Positions 47,116 to 55,749 of a stretch of 64,000 bases of DNA are shown here, piece after piece; the first letter of the stretch is position 1, and each line of letters starts with the position of its first letter. The notes beneath the pieces are model-generated. The model searched no databases and was not told where the DNA came from. It was given only the letters and a program-made list of their open reading frames with translations. The DNA is from Flavobacteriales bacterium UBA4466 (GTDB lineage Bacteria; Bacteroidota; Bacteroidia; Flavobacteriales_D; Crocinitomicaceae): assembly GCA_905182335.1 (NCBI GenBank), contig CAJJBE010000007.1, forward strand, positions 19,842-83,841. The letters are read 5' to 3'. A program made the position numbers and the translations under genes.

Positions 47116-47176
47116 TCGATGTTTTATTGAATGTTTCAAAAATAGCAAGAAACTAGGTTAGATTAACCTTTAAAGT

Positions 47177-47196
47177 AAAAAAAGGCCAACCTTTAG
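47177..47196 (-). terminator. Possible terminator in the pth-asnS gap
   Basis: On the minus strand AAAGG-TTGG-CCTTT is followed by TTTT. The stem has only five pairs. It would act on transcripts from pth before asnS. Confidence 0.4.
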
Positions 47197-47231
47197 CGCT
47201 TTAACACCTAGTTTATACGAATGAATATAGG

Positions 47232-47795
47232 CTACTTGTTGTTCCAGTTTGTCATTGCAAGTTGGAGTCCGATAGATACAAACCCTTTAATGAATTCCGT
47301 TGTTACATCAATACGTTCAGGAAGGTCTAGGTTTTCGTTTTTTGACCATTCTCCCAATACATAGTCAGACTGTCGACCGGGGTAAAAATCATTGCCTACA
47401 CCAAATCGAACTCTGGCATATTGTGGCGTGTTTAAAACCGCTTGAATATCTTTCAATCCGTTATGCCCGCCATCAGAACCTTTTCCTTTCATGCGAAGCT
47501 TTCCAAATGGTAGTGCGATGTCGTCAGTAATCACGAGTATATTCTCTCTTGATATTTTTTCTTGTTGCATCCAATAATTCACAGATTTACCTGATAAATT
47601 CATGAATGTTGTGGGTTTAATTACAATAATTTGTTTCCCTTTAAACTTAACACGTGCTACATCGGCGAGCTTTTCTGTTTCGAAACTTCCCTCACGTTCT
47701 TTAACAAACGCGTCCACGACTTTAAACCCGATATTATGTCGCGATTCTTCATACTTACTTCCAGGGTTTCCCAAACCAATAACGAGATATTTCAT
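47232..47795 (-). CDS. pth: Peptidyl-tRNA hydrolase
   Basis: Recycles tRNA from prematurely released peptidyl-tRNA. The family signature is complete: N10 in IGLGNPG, catalytic H20 in ESRHNIGF, the conserved PTTFMNLSGKSV, ITDDIALPFGKLRM and GGHNGLKDI. 187 residues is normal. Located between the exb operon and asnS. Confidence 0.96.
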   Translation of the reverse strand: MKYLVIGLGNPGSKYEESRHNIGFKVVDAFVKEREGSFETEKLADVARVKFKGKQIIVIKPTTFMNLSGKSVNYWMQQEKISRENILVITDDIALPFGKLRMKGKGSDGGHNGLKDIQAVLNTPQYARVRFGVGNDFYPGRQSDYVLGEWSKNENLDLPERIDVTTEFIKGFVSIGLQLAMTNWNNK

Positions 47796-47966
47796 TTCTT
47801 ATATATTACCGCAAATTTACAATAATCAAATAAAATCGAATCCTGATGTATAAATGGAGTTTGTTGAAAAAAAATTTTGTCCAAATTTGGGGTTTCTTTT
47901 CACAACTACATTTGCACTAACATCTCCCATCAGCCTATTCAAAATTCACCATAATTACCGAACATA

Positions 47967-48000
47967 AAAAAACCCCGGATTGAGAAACAAAACGGGGTTA
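47967..48000 (-). terminator. Terminator of the exbB-exbD operon
   Basis: On the minus strand TAACCCCG pairs with CGGGGTT (7 bp, G:C rich) around a 14-nt loop and is followed by TTTTTT. It lies 18 bp after the stop of the last exbD gene. Confidence 0.75.
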
Positions 48001-48017
48001 AAACAACTTATTGTCGA

Positions 48018-48539
48018 TCAAATATTTCCGTTATCTCTAACCGCATAAGCGATAGTTAAAGCGTCAATATCTTGTAATTCTTTTCGAATATCAAATACCA
48101 TACCTGATGGCGTACCTTGATCTGCTTTTACACATGTAATAACAGACTCTATTGGTTCACTCATTCGAGCAGGCTTCGATTCAAACTTATCTAATTTCCA
48201 ACGGCGGATTGAGTTTACATTATATAAATCATCTGGATTAGACTGAGCAACATTATCCATAAATAACAAGAACTCCATTCCCCTTTCTTTATACTTTGCA
48301 GCACGTGCTGGATTTAAGGGTTTCCCTAAATAAAGAAAATCTATTTCAGATCTTTGCTTGTAAGGTGTCATGTCCGTAGTTCTTAATCCCTCTGGTTGAA
48401 CAACTTTCACCGTAGGGTCTGACTCCTTGCTTGTAGTTGCCACCATGAAGAAGAACAAGAGCATAAACACAATGTCAGGTAGTGATGATGTATTTACCCC
48501 AGGAGCACCTTTCTTGCCGTCTTTTTTAAACTTTGACAT
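48018..48539 (-). CDS. exbD: ExbD/TolR-type proton-channel protein (second copy)
   Basis: 173 residues with a short cytoplasmic N-terminus (MSKFKKDGKKGAPGVNTSSL) and a single helix PDIVFMLLFFFMVATTS. The conserved Asp of the ExbD/TolR channel (PD-IVFMLL) is in this helix. A periplasmic domain follows (about 45-173) with CVKADQGTPSGMVFDIRKEL. With ExbB it converts the proton gradient into movement of TonB or a similar partner. Last gene of the four-gene operon, 4 bp after the first exbD copy. Confidence 0.9.
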   Translation of the reverse strand: MSKFKKDGKKGAPGVNTSSLPDIVFMLLFFFMVATTSKESDPTVKVVQPEGLRTTDMTPYKQRSEIDFLYLGKPLNPARAAKYKERGMEFLLFMDNVAQSNPDDLYNVNSIRRWKLDKFESKPARMSEPIESVITCVKADQGTPSGMVFDIRKELQDIDALTIAYAVRDNGNI

Positions 48540-48543
48540 AATT

Positions 48544-49308
48544 CTACTTTTTAGGTGTTACTTCTATGAATTTATCTGGATACAAAATTTTCAAAAGATC
48601 TAATTTTTCTTTATCCATTTTTGAATCTTTCTTTTTATCCACAGCATAACGACTCTTAATTGTGCCGTAACTTTCGCCAAAAGCTTCTTTCGCAGCTTTA
48701 TCACGTAAAACAAAAATTGCTTCTTCTAGCTCAGATTGAATCTTTGCAAACAAACTATATTCTGTTCCTTTTTGAACCTCAATACGAACGTGTGCTTGGG
48801 AAGAAATTTCTGGCAACTCTGGTTTTCCATAAAGTTGAAGAGCACGCTTTTTATTCTCCCATTCCTTGAGAATAGTATATTTAAAGTCAATAATGTCCTT
48901 TGAGGCACCTGGAGTAGCTTCAGTAGCCTCAGCATCAGCTGATGCGGATTTAATCCTACCTTCAATCTCTAAAAGGCTAATACGTGAGTATAGTGGGAAG
49001 TTACTTGCTACGTCATTTTTCAACTCATTAAAAGTATAAAACTCCACCACACGCTCAGAAATATCATCTGCATTTGACATAAGTTCTTTACGAACCATTA
49101 ATTCATTCTTACTATTCGCACGAATGGCAAGGATATCTCTTTGTTCAACATCAACAGGAGGCGTTGTTACCTCTACTCTTTTTGGAATACTTCTGACGTA
49201 TGCCTGATCCTTATCCATAGTTGTAGTAACTAAGAAGAAAATCAAAAGCAAGAAAGCGATATCCGCCATCGAGCCAGCATTTATTTCAGGAATTTCGCGT
49301 TTTGCCAT
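48544..49308 (-). CDS. exbD: ExbD/TolR-type protein with enlarged periplasmic domain (first copy), 254 aa
   Basis: The N-terminus (KREIPEINAGSMADIAFLLLIFFLVTTTM) has the channel Asp (MAD-IAFLLL) and the usual ExbD helix. The periplasmic part is about 80-100 residues longer than in standard ExbD: an insert around 110-190 (SASADAEATEATPGASKDII) and a charged C-terminal tail (SKMDKEKLDLLKILYPDKFI). Both features are known to me from Bacteroidota ExbD pairs. It lies 6 bp after the small membrane-protein gene. Confidence 0.88.
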   Translation of the reverse strand: MAKREIPEINAGSMADIAFLLLIFFLVTTTMDKDQAYVRSIPKRVEVTTPPVDVEQRDILAIRANSKNELMVRKELMSNADDISERVVEFYTFNELKNDVASNFPLYSRISLLEIEGRIKSASADAEATEATPGASKDIIDFKYTILKEWENKKRALQLYGKPELPEISSQAHVRIEVQKGTEYSLFAKIQSELEEAIFVLRDKAAKEAFGESYGTIKSRYAVDKKKDSKMDKEKLDLLKILYPDKFIEVTPKK

Positions 49309-49314
49309 ATTATC

Positions 49315-49788
49315 TTATTTTCTATAACGTCCCAATAAAGGACCAAATACTGCAACTAACAATGCTATAACTACACCCGAAATTACGGTGTAAAGCCCAG
49401 CAGATGAAGATGCTATTGTTCCTTGGGCTACTTGAACATCTTCAAGTAATGCTAAAGATTCATTTGTATCACTTGTCCCAATCATTAAAAAGATTAAGTA
49501 CAACACAAGCGCTACTAATAATCCAATAATAGACATAACTGTCTTTTTTGGATTTGTGATTAACTGAATCACGAAAAACACTAGGATTAAACCGACACTA
49601 GCGAATATGATAAATCCTGTAAAGGATGTAGCCAAACTCATACTAGCGCCTTCTCTAAATGTTTCTTGTGCCTCCACGGTACCCTCCATGTTCGGCCCTC
49701 CGATGATGAATAGGGATAAAATAACACCTATTGCAACGAGTCCGATCTTAAGAATACTCATGAATAAATTGAGTTTTTTAGTCTCCAT
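49315..49788 (-). CDS. Four-helix membrane protein between exbB and exbD, 157 aa
   Basis: Four hydrophobic helices (about 9-28, 50-74, 82-104 and 128-151) with short loops and a basic C-terminus (LLGRYRK). No domain name comes to mind. It is encoded between exbB and exbD, with gaps of 44 and 6 bp, and is presumably co-expressed. This position suggests an accessory subunit of the ExbB-ExbD complex, an inference from context. Confidence 0.7.
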   Translation of the reverse strand: METKKLNLFMSILKIGLVAIGVILSLFIIGGPNMEGTVEAQETFREGASMSLATSFTGFIIFASVGLILVFFVIQLITNPKKTVMSIIGLLVALVLYLIFLMIGTSDTNESLALLEDVQVAQGTIASSSAGLYTVISGVVIALLVAVFGPLLGRYRK

Positions 49789-49832
49789 ATCGTTTACTTT
49801 AAAGATTAATAATTTAGTCTAAAAAGGCGACC

Positions 49833-50672
49833 TTAGACCTTAGCAATTTTATATTTCAACATCATGTCTACTAAAGAGATAGATGAATCTTCCATTTCAT
49901 TAACTAATCCGTCTACTTTAGAAACAATATAGTTGTAAAATACCTGAAGTATAATCGCAGCAATCAAACCAAATACTGTTGTTAAAAGTGACACCTTAAT
50001 ACCACCCGCAACTGTTGTTGGAGATACTTGCCCATCAGAAACAATTTTGTCGAATGCGAAGATCATACCAATTACAGTCCCTAAGAAACCAAGCATAGGA
50101 GCAAGAGCGATAAACAGTGCTAACCAAGAAAGTCCTTTTTCTAACAGTCCCATTTGAACTCCTCCATAAGCAACTACTGATTTCTCAACCATTTCAATGC
50201 CCTCATCAGAACGATCTAATCCTTGATAGAATATCGATGCAATTGGTCCTCTTGTATTACGACAAAGATCTTTAGCTGCTTCAACACCACCATTTTTCAA
50301 TGCTGTCTCTACCTCATCTAAAAATTTCTTTGTGTTAATTGTAGATAAGTTTAAATAAACAATACGCTCAATAGAAAGAGCTAAACCGATAATTAAACAA
50401 ATCAATACTGGAGTCATCCAAAATGGGTCTCCTTCAATATACTTTTGCTTTAACGTTTGGACGAAGTCTAATTCTAGAACTTCATCTTTTACTACCATTG
50501 TCTCATTTGCTCCTTCGTTTGCTTGATCAGCAATTGAACTTGTTGAATCTTCCATTTCAGAAACTACACTGTCAGGAGCTTCAGTAAGTGATGTGTCTTG
50601 AGCTGATAGAAGGTTTACAAAACCAAATGTCATTGCTGCTGCAATTGCTAAAGAACTAATTGTTTTTTTCAT
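49833..50672 (-). CDS. exbB: ExbB/TolQ/MotA-type proton-channel protein
   Basis: 279 residues. The N-terminus has a signal-peptide-like helix (1-24, ending LLSAQD) and an acidic linker (30-75) before the first channel helix (about 85-107, PFWMTPVLICLIIGLALSIE). The MotA/TolQ/ExbB core follows, with LAPMLGFLGTVIGMIFAFDK and GGIKVSLLTTVFGLIAAIIL. It forms the pentameric channel with ExbD. The extra N-terminal helix and linker are as I recall from Bacteroidota ExbB proteins. First gene of the operon; no clear promoter apart from TATTTTTG at 50727-50720 on the minus strand. Confidence 0.92.
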   Translation of the reverse strand: MKKTISSLAIAAAMTFGFVNLLSAQDTSLTEAPDSVVSEMEDSTSSIADQANEGANETMVVKDEVLELDFVQTLKQKYIEGDPFWMTPVLICLIIGLALSIERIVYLNLSTINTKKFLDEVETALKNGGVEAAKDLCRNTRGPIASIFYQGLDRSDEGIEMVEKSVVAYGGVQMGLLEKGLSWLALFIALAPMLGFLGTVIGMIFAFDKIVSDGQVSPTTVAGGIKVSLLTTVFGLIAAIILQVFYNYIVSKVDGLVNEMEDSSISLVDMMLKYKIAKV

Positions 50673-50900
50673 GTTCTAAAAAATTAATTAATCGTGTTCT
50701 AGGTTTAAATTTTCAAAATCAAAAATAATAAAATTTTATTCACAATAACGTTAGAAATACATTAAATAGATGCCACACGATACTGCAAGGGTGAATGATT
50801 TGAAATATTTAGTTTTATTAGACACTAGAGATTAATTTAATTATCTGAAAAATAGAGGTTTAAAAGTCTATGACTTATAGTGTGGATATCTTAAAAAAAA

Positions 50901-51056
50901 CTATAATGAACTGAGCTCAAACATAGGAGATCCTTTATCACCTTGTTGATTATAAAAATCAATAAAATGTATCTTAAAACACAATCCTTCTGTTGTTTTT
51001 ACAATATGATTTTTAGTTACACCTGTTGTGTAAGATCTGTTATTGTATATGTTGAG
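50901..51056 (-). pseudogene. Coding remnant of unknown gene, about 51 residues without a start codon
   Basis: The minus-strand frame ending at TAG (50903-50901) reads NIYNNRSYTTGVTKNHIVKT then EGLCFKIHFIDFYNQQGDKG and ends MFELSSL. The composition looks like real protein. No ATG, GTG or TTG start precedes it before the stop near 51110, and a terminator hairpin lies just upstream, so this is probably the 3' end of a lost gene. The family is not recognised. Confidence 0.35.
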
Positions 51057-51075
51057 GGGGCAAAAGTTTAAAGCA

Positions 51076-51104
51076 TAAAAAAGCCCTCCGATATGGAAGG
51101 CTTC
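51076..51104 (-). terminator. Terminator beside the second remnant
   Basis: On the minus strand AAGCCTTCC pairs with GGAGGGCTT (one mismatch) around ATATC, followed by TTTTTT and then ATGCTTT. It resembles the hairpin at 5514-5541 (shared GCATAAAAAA flank and CTCCGAT loop side). Confidence 0.65.
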
Positions 51105-51126
51105 TTAATTTGTGCTTGAATGCTTT

Positions 51127-51283
51127 CTATTGTTCTAACTTAAACACTCTTTCTACAGTACCATCTGAATAGATGTAGATAAGAGGTGTGCTGGGTTTAA
51201 AAGTAGTTTCTCTCCTTTATCTTTTAATTGTTCATTCTCTTGTGCAAGAATGGGTGCTGTCTCATTTGTTTTTGTTATACAAA
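51127..51283 (-). pseudogene. 3' remnant of a small gene (copy 2, homologous to 5404-5475)
   Basis: The frame from 51201 to TAG at 51129-51127 reads FKPSTPLIYIYSDGTVER then VFKLEQ. Upstream, in a different frame, 51283-51203 reads TNETAPILAQENEQLKDKGE and on to KLLL. Together they look like one protein broken by a frameshift near 51203: a coiled-coil-like ENEQLKDK stretch before a conserved C-terminal tail. The tail matches the plus-strand remnant at 5404-5475 almost residue for residue, and in both copies the break is just before FKP. Confidence 0.45.
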
Positions 51284-51485
51284 CGTAATCGAGAAGACCT
51301 AATTCACATCATTTTATCTAAATAAAATCAGAATATGGATTAAAAATACCGTCTTTAGGGTATTGATTTCTAAGAATATATGACGGCTATATTGTTGATA
51401 TAATGTAGAATACCTTAATGAGGGTATTGCACAAAATTTTTTTCGTGAGTAGTTTTGAACTTCAATTATAAAAAATTTGTTTTAC

Positions 51486-51989
51486 ATGCTAGAAAATTCA
51501 GTCATAAATGAGGATAAAGGGCTAGAAAATGATTTCTTTGTTCGTTCATTTTTAGTCCAATCAAAGCCAAAAGTTGTGGTTGACTTTTTAACAGCTTCTC
51601 ACTGGAGGTATGAGCATGAAATAATTCCAAAAATTGAACAGAATTTTATTAGACTCATTAAAACTTTACCTAATGAGCCAACCTTACCTGTAATATTCAA
51701 TCTATTTCTAAAGTTTCAATTATCTCTTAAATTGCATATTCGAATGGAAGAAGAGATTGTGTTTCCTAAATATTTGTGCATTCTAAAAAGAGAGGGTGAG
51801 ATTTCAATGACAGGGTCTCACGAAGCTCAAGAGCCTTACGTAAATGAAATCATAAAATTACTTAATAGAACTTCTTATTCAAAAAATCCATTTTGTCAAC
51901 TTCTTATTCAACGACTAGATAAATTCGAAATTGAATTAAACGAACATGCATGGATTGAAGAAAACATAATTAGCAAAAATCTACAGTAG
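51486..51989 (+). CDS. Hemerythrin-like HHE domain protein, 167 aa
   Basis: A helical bundle with hemerythrin-type iron ligands: H-x-x-x-E in WRYEHEIIPKIEQ, H-x-x-x-E in LKLHIRMEEEIVFP, H in TGSHEAQEP and H-x-x-x-E in NEHAWIEENII. The spacing resembles the RIC/YtfE family of di-iron proteins that repair nitrosative and oxidative damage to iron-sulfur clusters, although the N-terminal ScdA domain is absent. The open frame begins at a TTG (51477), but the ATG at 51486 is preferred (MLENSVINEDKGLEN). Monocistronic. Confidence 0.75.
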   Translation: MLENSVINEDKGLENDFFVRSFLVQSKPKVVVDFLTASHWRYEHEIIPKIEQNFIRLIKTLPNEPTLPVIFNLFLKFQLSLKLHIRMEEEIVFPKYLCILKREGEISMTGSHEAQEPYVNEIIKLLNRTSYSKNPFCQLLIQRLDKFEIELNEHAWIEENIISKNLQ

Positions 51990-52037
51990 CCAAATGCAAG
52001 AACCAAACCATACAGTTATTCATAGTAATGCTTTTAT

Positions 52038-52145
52038 CTATGCATCTTTTACATCCTCTTCACCGTTTAATACATCTCCGTATGTTGTATGACTGTATAC
52101 CATTGAGTTAACCGCTAAGAGTATACCTAATAATAAGTTTTTCAT
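52038..52145 (-). CDS. Possible 35-residue exported peptide or truncated gene start
   Basis: ATG at 52145 reads MKNLLLGILLAVNSMVYSHT followed by TYGDVLNGEEDVKDA and TAG. The first 18 residues form a good signal peptide, and the mature part would be only about 17 acidic residues. It may be a small secreted peptide or the surviving 5' end of a larger exported-protein gene. It fills the 343-bp gap between the hemerythrin gene and the TPR regulator; I see nothing else there. Confidence 0.35.
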   Translation of the reverse strand: MKNLLLGILLAVNSMVYSHTTYGDVLNGEEDVKDA

Positions 52146-52332
52146 ATTTAGAGAATTAAAGATTGATATAGTTCTAATTCATCTAAGTGAAAAAGTAACA
52201 GAAATCAAACATACTTTTTTGATAAAATAAAATTACCTTTAAATGGACCGTACAAGGTGAATATAACCCTTTGGGATGCTAGGATACCACACACGAGACG
52301 TTAACAAACATTGAAAAAATTACTCTGACTCC

Positions 52333-54183
52333 ATGAAGAACAGGCCACATATTTTTCTAATAATTATTTCAGTACTCCTTTTATTCAAAGGAGAAGTCTT
52401 TGCTCAAAATCAGAAACAAATTGACAGCCTAAAACAAATAATTACATTAGCAAAACAAGACACAAACAAAGTAATAACATTATTGGAGTTAGGAGACCAA
52501 TACGAACACAACAAACCAGATAGCGCCTTAGTTTTTTACCATAGAGCGCTTGACATTTCAAAAGAGATTAAATCTCAAACACTTATTGCAAAATGCTCAA
52601 GGTATATAGGTATTATTTACTATTATCAGGGTTTTTACACAAAAGCCATTGCCTATCATATTAAGTCTCTTAACACCTACAAAAAAATTGGTGATAAGAA
52701 GGGCATTTCAGGCTCTTACAACAACATTGGACTTGTTTACGAGTATCAAGGCGCTTACACCAAAGCAATATCTTATTATCTTAAGTCTTTAAAAATTAGC
52801 GAAGAAATTGGCGATAAAAAAGTAATACAAAGTGCCTACAATAATATAGGTGGTCTTCACACTAATCAAGGTGCTTATGATAAGGCATTGTCTTATTTCT
52901 TTAAATCATTAAAAATATCTAACGAAAGCGGCAACAAAAAGGGGGTAGCAGACTCTTACAACAACATTGGAAGTATTTACTGGCATCAAGGGCGTGAAGA
53001 TGAATCAATCCAACATTATCTTAAATCACTTAAGATTAAAGAAGAAATTGGAGACAAAAGAGGTCTGTTTAGCTCTTATCAAAACTTAGGTGTTTCTTAC
53101 TATACGAAAGGTTCTTACGACAAAACTCTATCGTATTATCTTAAATCTCTGAATATAGCTGAAGAGATTGGTGATAAACATGGGATTGCAACGACACACA
53201 TAAATATAGCCTCTTTAAATATTAGGCTTGCTGATTCTTTAGCAAGAAATGAAAAACAAAGAATTGAATACTTAAAAAAAGCTATTAAAAATAGTTCACT
53301 GAGTTATAAACTAGCCAAAGAAATAGGATCATTACCTCTGGTAAGTGAAGCGTGTAACTCTCTTATGAATACGTATTCAAAATTGGGGAATTATAAAAGA
53401 GCAATAGAGTTTTCAGAAATATATATCATCTCGAAAGACAGCCTATTTGACAAAACAAAAACAAAAGAATTAGCAAAAATAGAAGCAAAATATGAATACC
53501 AGAAACAAACAGAAATAGACTCCTTAGCCCATGTTAACGAAATAAAAATCAAAGATCAAGTGTTGTTGAGAGAAAAAGAAGTGAGTAAGATGAAGATTAT
53601 CACTTTTGTAATAATAGGCTCCATTATTTTAATTGTAACATTACTTATTATCTACCTTCAAAGAGGAAGGATAAAGAAAAATAAAATGATTTCCCAACAG
53701 GAAAAGGAGCTTACTAATGTTAACCTTAAAAACAAAGAGCTGGAGAATAAAAACCTTTTATCTGAATTAGAATACAAGCATAATGAAGTAGTTAATTTTG
53801 CCTTACACATAGCCGAAAAGAATGATTTTTTAGAAAATCTCCAAAAAACGCTTAATGCGTCTAATGATCAGATTGATCCAAAGACGCTTAAAAAACTAAT
53901 TGCTCAGAACCTTTCCACAGAGAAAGATAGAGAAGAATTTAATGCTAATATTGAAAGTTTGAACGATTCCTTTTTCCTAAAATTAGATGAGAAATTTCCT
54001 AAACTGACAAAAACTGACAAACGTTTATGCGCCCTCCTTCGCCTAAATCTTTCATCTAAAGAAATAGCATCTATTCAAAATATATCTCCAAACAGTGTTG
54101 ATGTAAATAGATATAGATTAAGAAAAAAGCTTGACATTACTACAGATAAAGATCTATCTAATTTCTTAAATGCCTTTATTTAA
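52333..54183 (+). CDS. TPR membrane regulator with C-terminal LuxR-type HTH, 616 aa
   Basis: Signal peptide (1-24, EVFAQ), a periplasmic superhelix of about seven TPRs with an exact 40-residue period (about 40-365, for instance GSYNNIGLVYEYQGAYTKAI), and one membrane helix (421-442, IITFVIIGSIILIVTLLIIY). A cytoplasmic coiled coil follows (about 450-500), then a helix-turn-helix (559-616: TKTDKRLCALLRLNLSSKEI, SPNSVDVNRYRLRKKL). The C-terminus resembles LuxR/GerE-type DNA-binding domains. This periplasmic-TPR, TM, HTH form is frequent in Bacteroidota as one-component sensors. It lies directly upstream of the surface-protein genes at 54496-64000 and may regulate them, an inference from position. 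Confidence 0.88.
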   Translation: MKNRPHIFLIIISVLLLFKGEVFAQNQKQIDSLKQIITLAKQDTNKVITLLELGDQYEHNKPDSALVFYHRALDISKEIKSQTLIAKCSRYIGIIYYYQGFYTKAIAYHIKSLNTYKKIGDKKGISGSYNNIGLVYEYQGAYTKAISYYLKSLKISEEIGDKKVIQSAYNNIGGLHTNQGAYDKALSYFFKSLKISNESGNKKGVADSYNNIGSIYWHQGREDESIQHYLKSLKIKEEIGDKRGLFSSYQNLGVSYYTKGSYDKTLSYYLKSLNIAEEIGDKHGIATTHINIASLNIRLADSLARNEKQRIEYLKKAIKNSSLSYKLAKEIGSLPLVSEACNSLMNTYSKLGNYKRAIEFSEIYIISKDSLFDKTKTKELAKIEAKYEYQKQTEIDSLAHVNEIKIKDQVLLREKEVSKMKIITFVIIGSIILIVTLLIIYLQRGRIKKNKMISQQEKELTNVNLKNKELENKNLLSELEYKHNEVVNFALHIAEKNDFLENLQKTLNASNDQIDPKTLKKLIAQNLSTEKDREEFNANIESLNDSFFLKLDEKFPKLTKTDKRLCALLRLNLSSKEIASIQNISPNSVDVNRYRLRKKLDITTDKDLSNFLNAFI

Positions 54184-54495
54184 GAAACGTACTCAAATCC
54201 ACCCCTTTACACCTCTATTTTGAGCCTTTTTATTGCCCGAGTTATTTTTTCCTTGAGACATAACCAATCCTATTCAGTCAAATTTATCCCAATATTATAT
54301 TTTAAGATCTAGAGTAAGTTTTATACTCTAAAATATTCTATGTAATCCAATTAAACACCTAAATTTATTATCAATAACTTAAGTGAAATATGTACGGATA
54401 AATATATGCTTTGTATGGACATTGTACAGACGAAAAAATGATTTAAAACATTTAGATACCATTACTTTGCAGAGTGCATTAAAACAAATTACATT
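54184..54495 (+). other. 312-bp intergenic region upstream of the surface-protein genes
   Basis: AT-rich with no coding potential found. A TTACTTTG at 54462-54469 is a near match to the -7 element TAnnTTTG and lies 26 nt before the ATG at 54496; no good -33 is seen. It is the likely promoter region of the downstream genes and a candidate target of the TPR-HTH protein. Confidence 0.4.
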
Positions 54496-55749
54496 ATGAA
54501 AAATCACATCATTTATTCCTTTTTAACTTTAATATTTTTGTCATCTTCTGTTAAAGCTGCAGATTTTTTTGTTTATTCTAGTGCACAAGCGCCAGATTAC
54601 AGCACTATTCAATCTGCTGTTAATGCAGCAAGTAATAATGATAATATTTATATCGATTCTACTGTTTTTACAGAAAATGTGACAATAGATAAATCACTTT
54701 CTTTTTACCCCCTAAATAAAGGTTCTAGGTATACAATTAATGGTGGTTTGACACTTGACTTTGTAAATAATACTTCAATCTATATTCAAGGACTTGATGG
54801 TGCTGGAATCTCATCTACTTTTAGTGGGATTAATACAGATTCTGCTACAATAATTATAAATGATTGTTATTTTACTGGATTTGTTGGTCTGAATCCAAAT
54901 TCTTCAATCCATTCATTTATTTACTATTCCAAATTTGATGCTTATGTTGGACTTGATCATGCAGAATTGATAGGTAATGATTTTAATAATCAGGTGAAAT
55001 TATCAATAAATCAAGATTTTGATACTAACCCTCCAAAGGTTAAAATCTACGCAAACTCATTCTATTTGTTTAATTCTCAAAATAATTCATTCCATCAATT
55101 GGAAATTGATTTTGCAGAAAATGCTGATATCCATATTGCAAATAACATTTTTAATGGCGATAATAATCTTGGAGATAACATTCGTATAGAGGCAGGTAGT
55201 GGTATTTATGCAAATAATATATTAATAGAGAATAATACCATATATAAATCTAGTTCATCTACTTCAGTTTACGCAAAAAGAAATATCAATATATATTACT
55301 GTGATTTCTTAACAGTTCGAAATAACTATTTTAATAATCAAAATTCAGATAGACGAATCTCTTGTACTTATGTTGGGGTTAGAAATATAGAATCTAATGT
55401 TTGCAACCTACCATATGATTTCACTTACTGTTTGAGCAGTACTTGTGGTTCAATAATTTCTCAGAATAATCTAGAATCAAATCCTTTAAGTTATAATTCA
55501 TCAACAGGTGTAGTAACACCAGCTTGGGGTGGTGGAATTGATATTGGAGCTGATATTTATGAATGTAGAGATATTGACAATACAATAAATGATATTGGAA
55601 CTTATGGAGGACCTCATTCTTGGAGTAATTATCATAATAATTCTAATTCTCCAGCTCAAATAATCGATTTAGAGATACCTTATTATATGTTAGTTCTTCC
55701 AGGAACTATTCTGGAATTTAATTCAAAAGCAATTCATAAAAACGAATAA
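54496..55749 (+). CDS. Secreted right-handed beta-helix protein, 417 aa
   Basis: Signal peptide (1-21, VKAAD), then FVYSSAQAPDYSTIQSAVNA, the usual entry to pectate-lyase-like beta-helix folds. Many short N-rich turns follow (ANNIFNGDNNLGDNIRIEAG, ANNILIENNTIYKS, VRNNYFNNQ), as in parallel beta-helix proteins. Catalytic residues of a polysaccharide lyase are not recognisable. There is no T9SS sorting domain at the C-terminus (LVLPGTILEFNSKAIHKNE). The stop overlaps the next ATG by one base (TAATG), so the two are co-translated. Possibly a carbohydrate-binding or structural surface protein. Confidence 0.72.
   Translation: MKNHIIYSFLTLIFLSSSVKAADFFVYSSAQAPDYSTIQSAVNAASNNDNIYIDSTVFTENVTIDKSLSFYPLNKGSRYTINGGLTLDFVNNTSIYIQGLDGAGISSTFSGINTDSATIIINDCYFTGFVGLNPNSSIHSFIYYSKFDAYVGLDHAELIGNDFNNQVKLSINQDFDTNPPKVKIYANSFYLFNSQNNSFHQLEIDFAENADIHIANNIFNGDNNLGDNIRIEAGSGIYANNILIENNTIYKSSSSTSVYAKRNINIYYCDFLTVRNNYFNNQNSDRRISCTYVGVRNIESNVCNLPYDFTYCLSSTCGSIISQNNLESNPLSYNSSTGVVTPAWGGGIDIGADIYECRDIDNTINDIGTYGGPHSWSNYHNNSNSPAQIIDLEIPYYMLVLPGTILEFNSKAIHKNE

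Larger units (their letters stand above)
50673..51476. other. Gene-poor 804-bp stretch with gene remnants
   Basis: No intact gene. On the minus strand it holds the 3' remnant at 51127-51283, a terminator hairpin at 51076-51104 and a second coding remnant at 50901-51056. The part from 50673 to 50900 is AT-rich and holds the putative exbB promoter. The part from 51290 to 51476 shows no coding potential in any frame that I could find. Confidence 0.6.

Noticed and set aside
54496..55749. Active pectate lyase
   Set aside because: The beta-helix pattern is clear, but calcium-binding Asp and catalytic Arg/Lys of lyases could not be identified.
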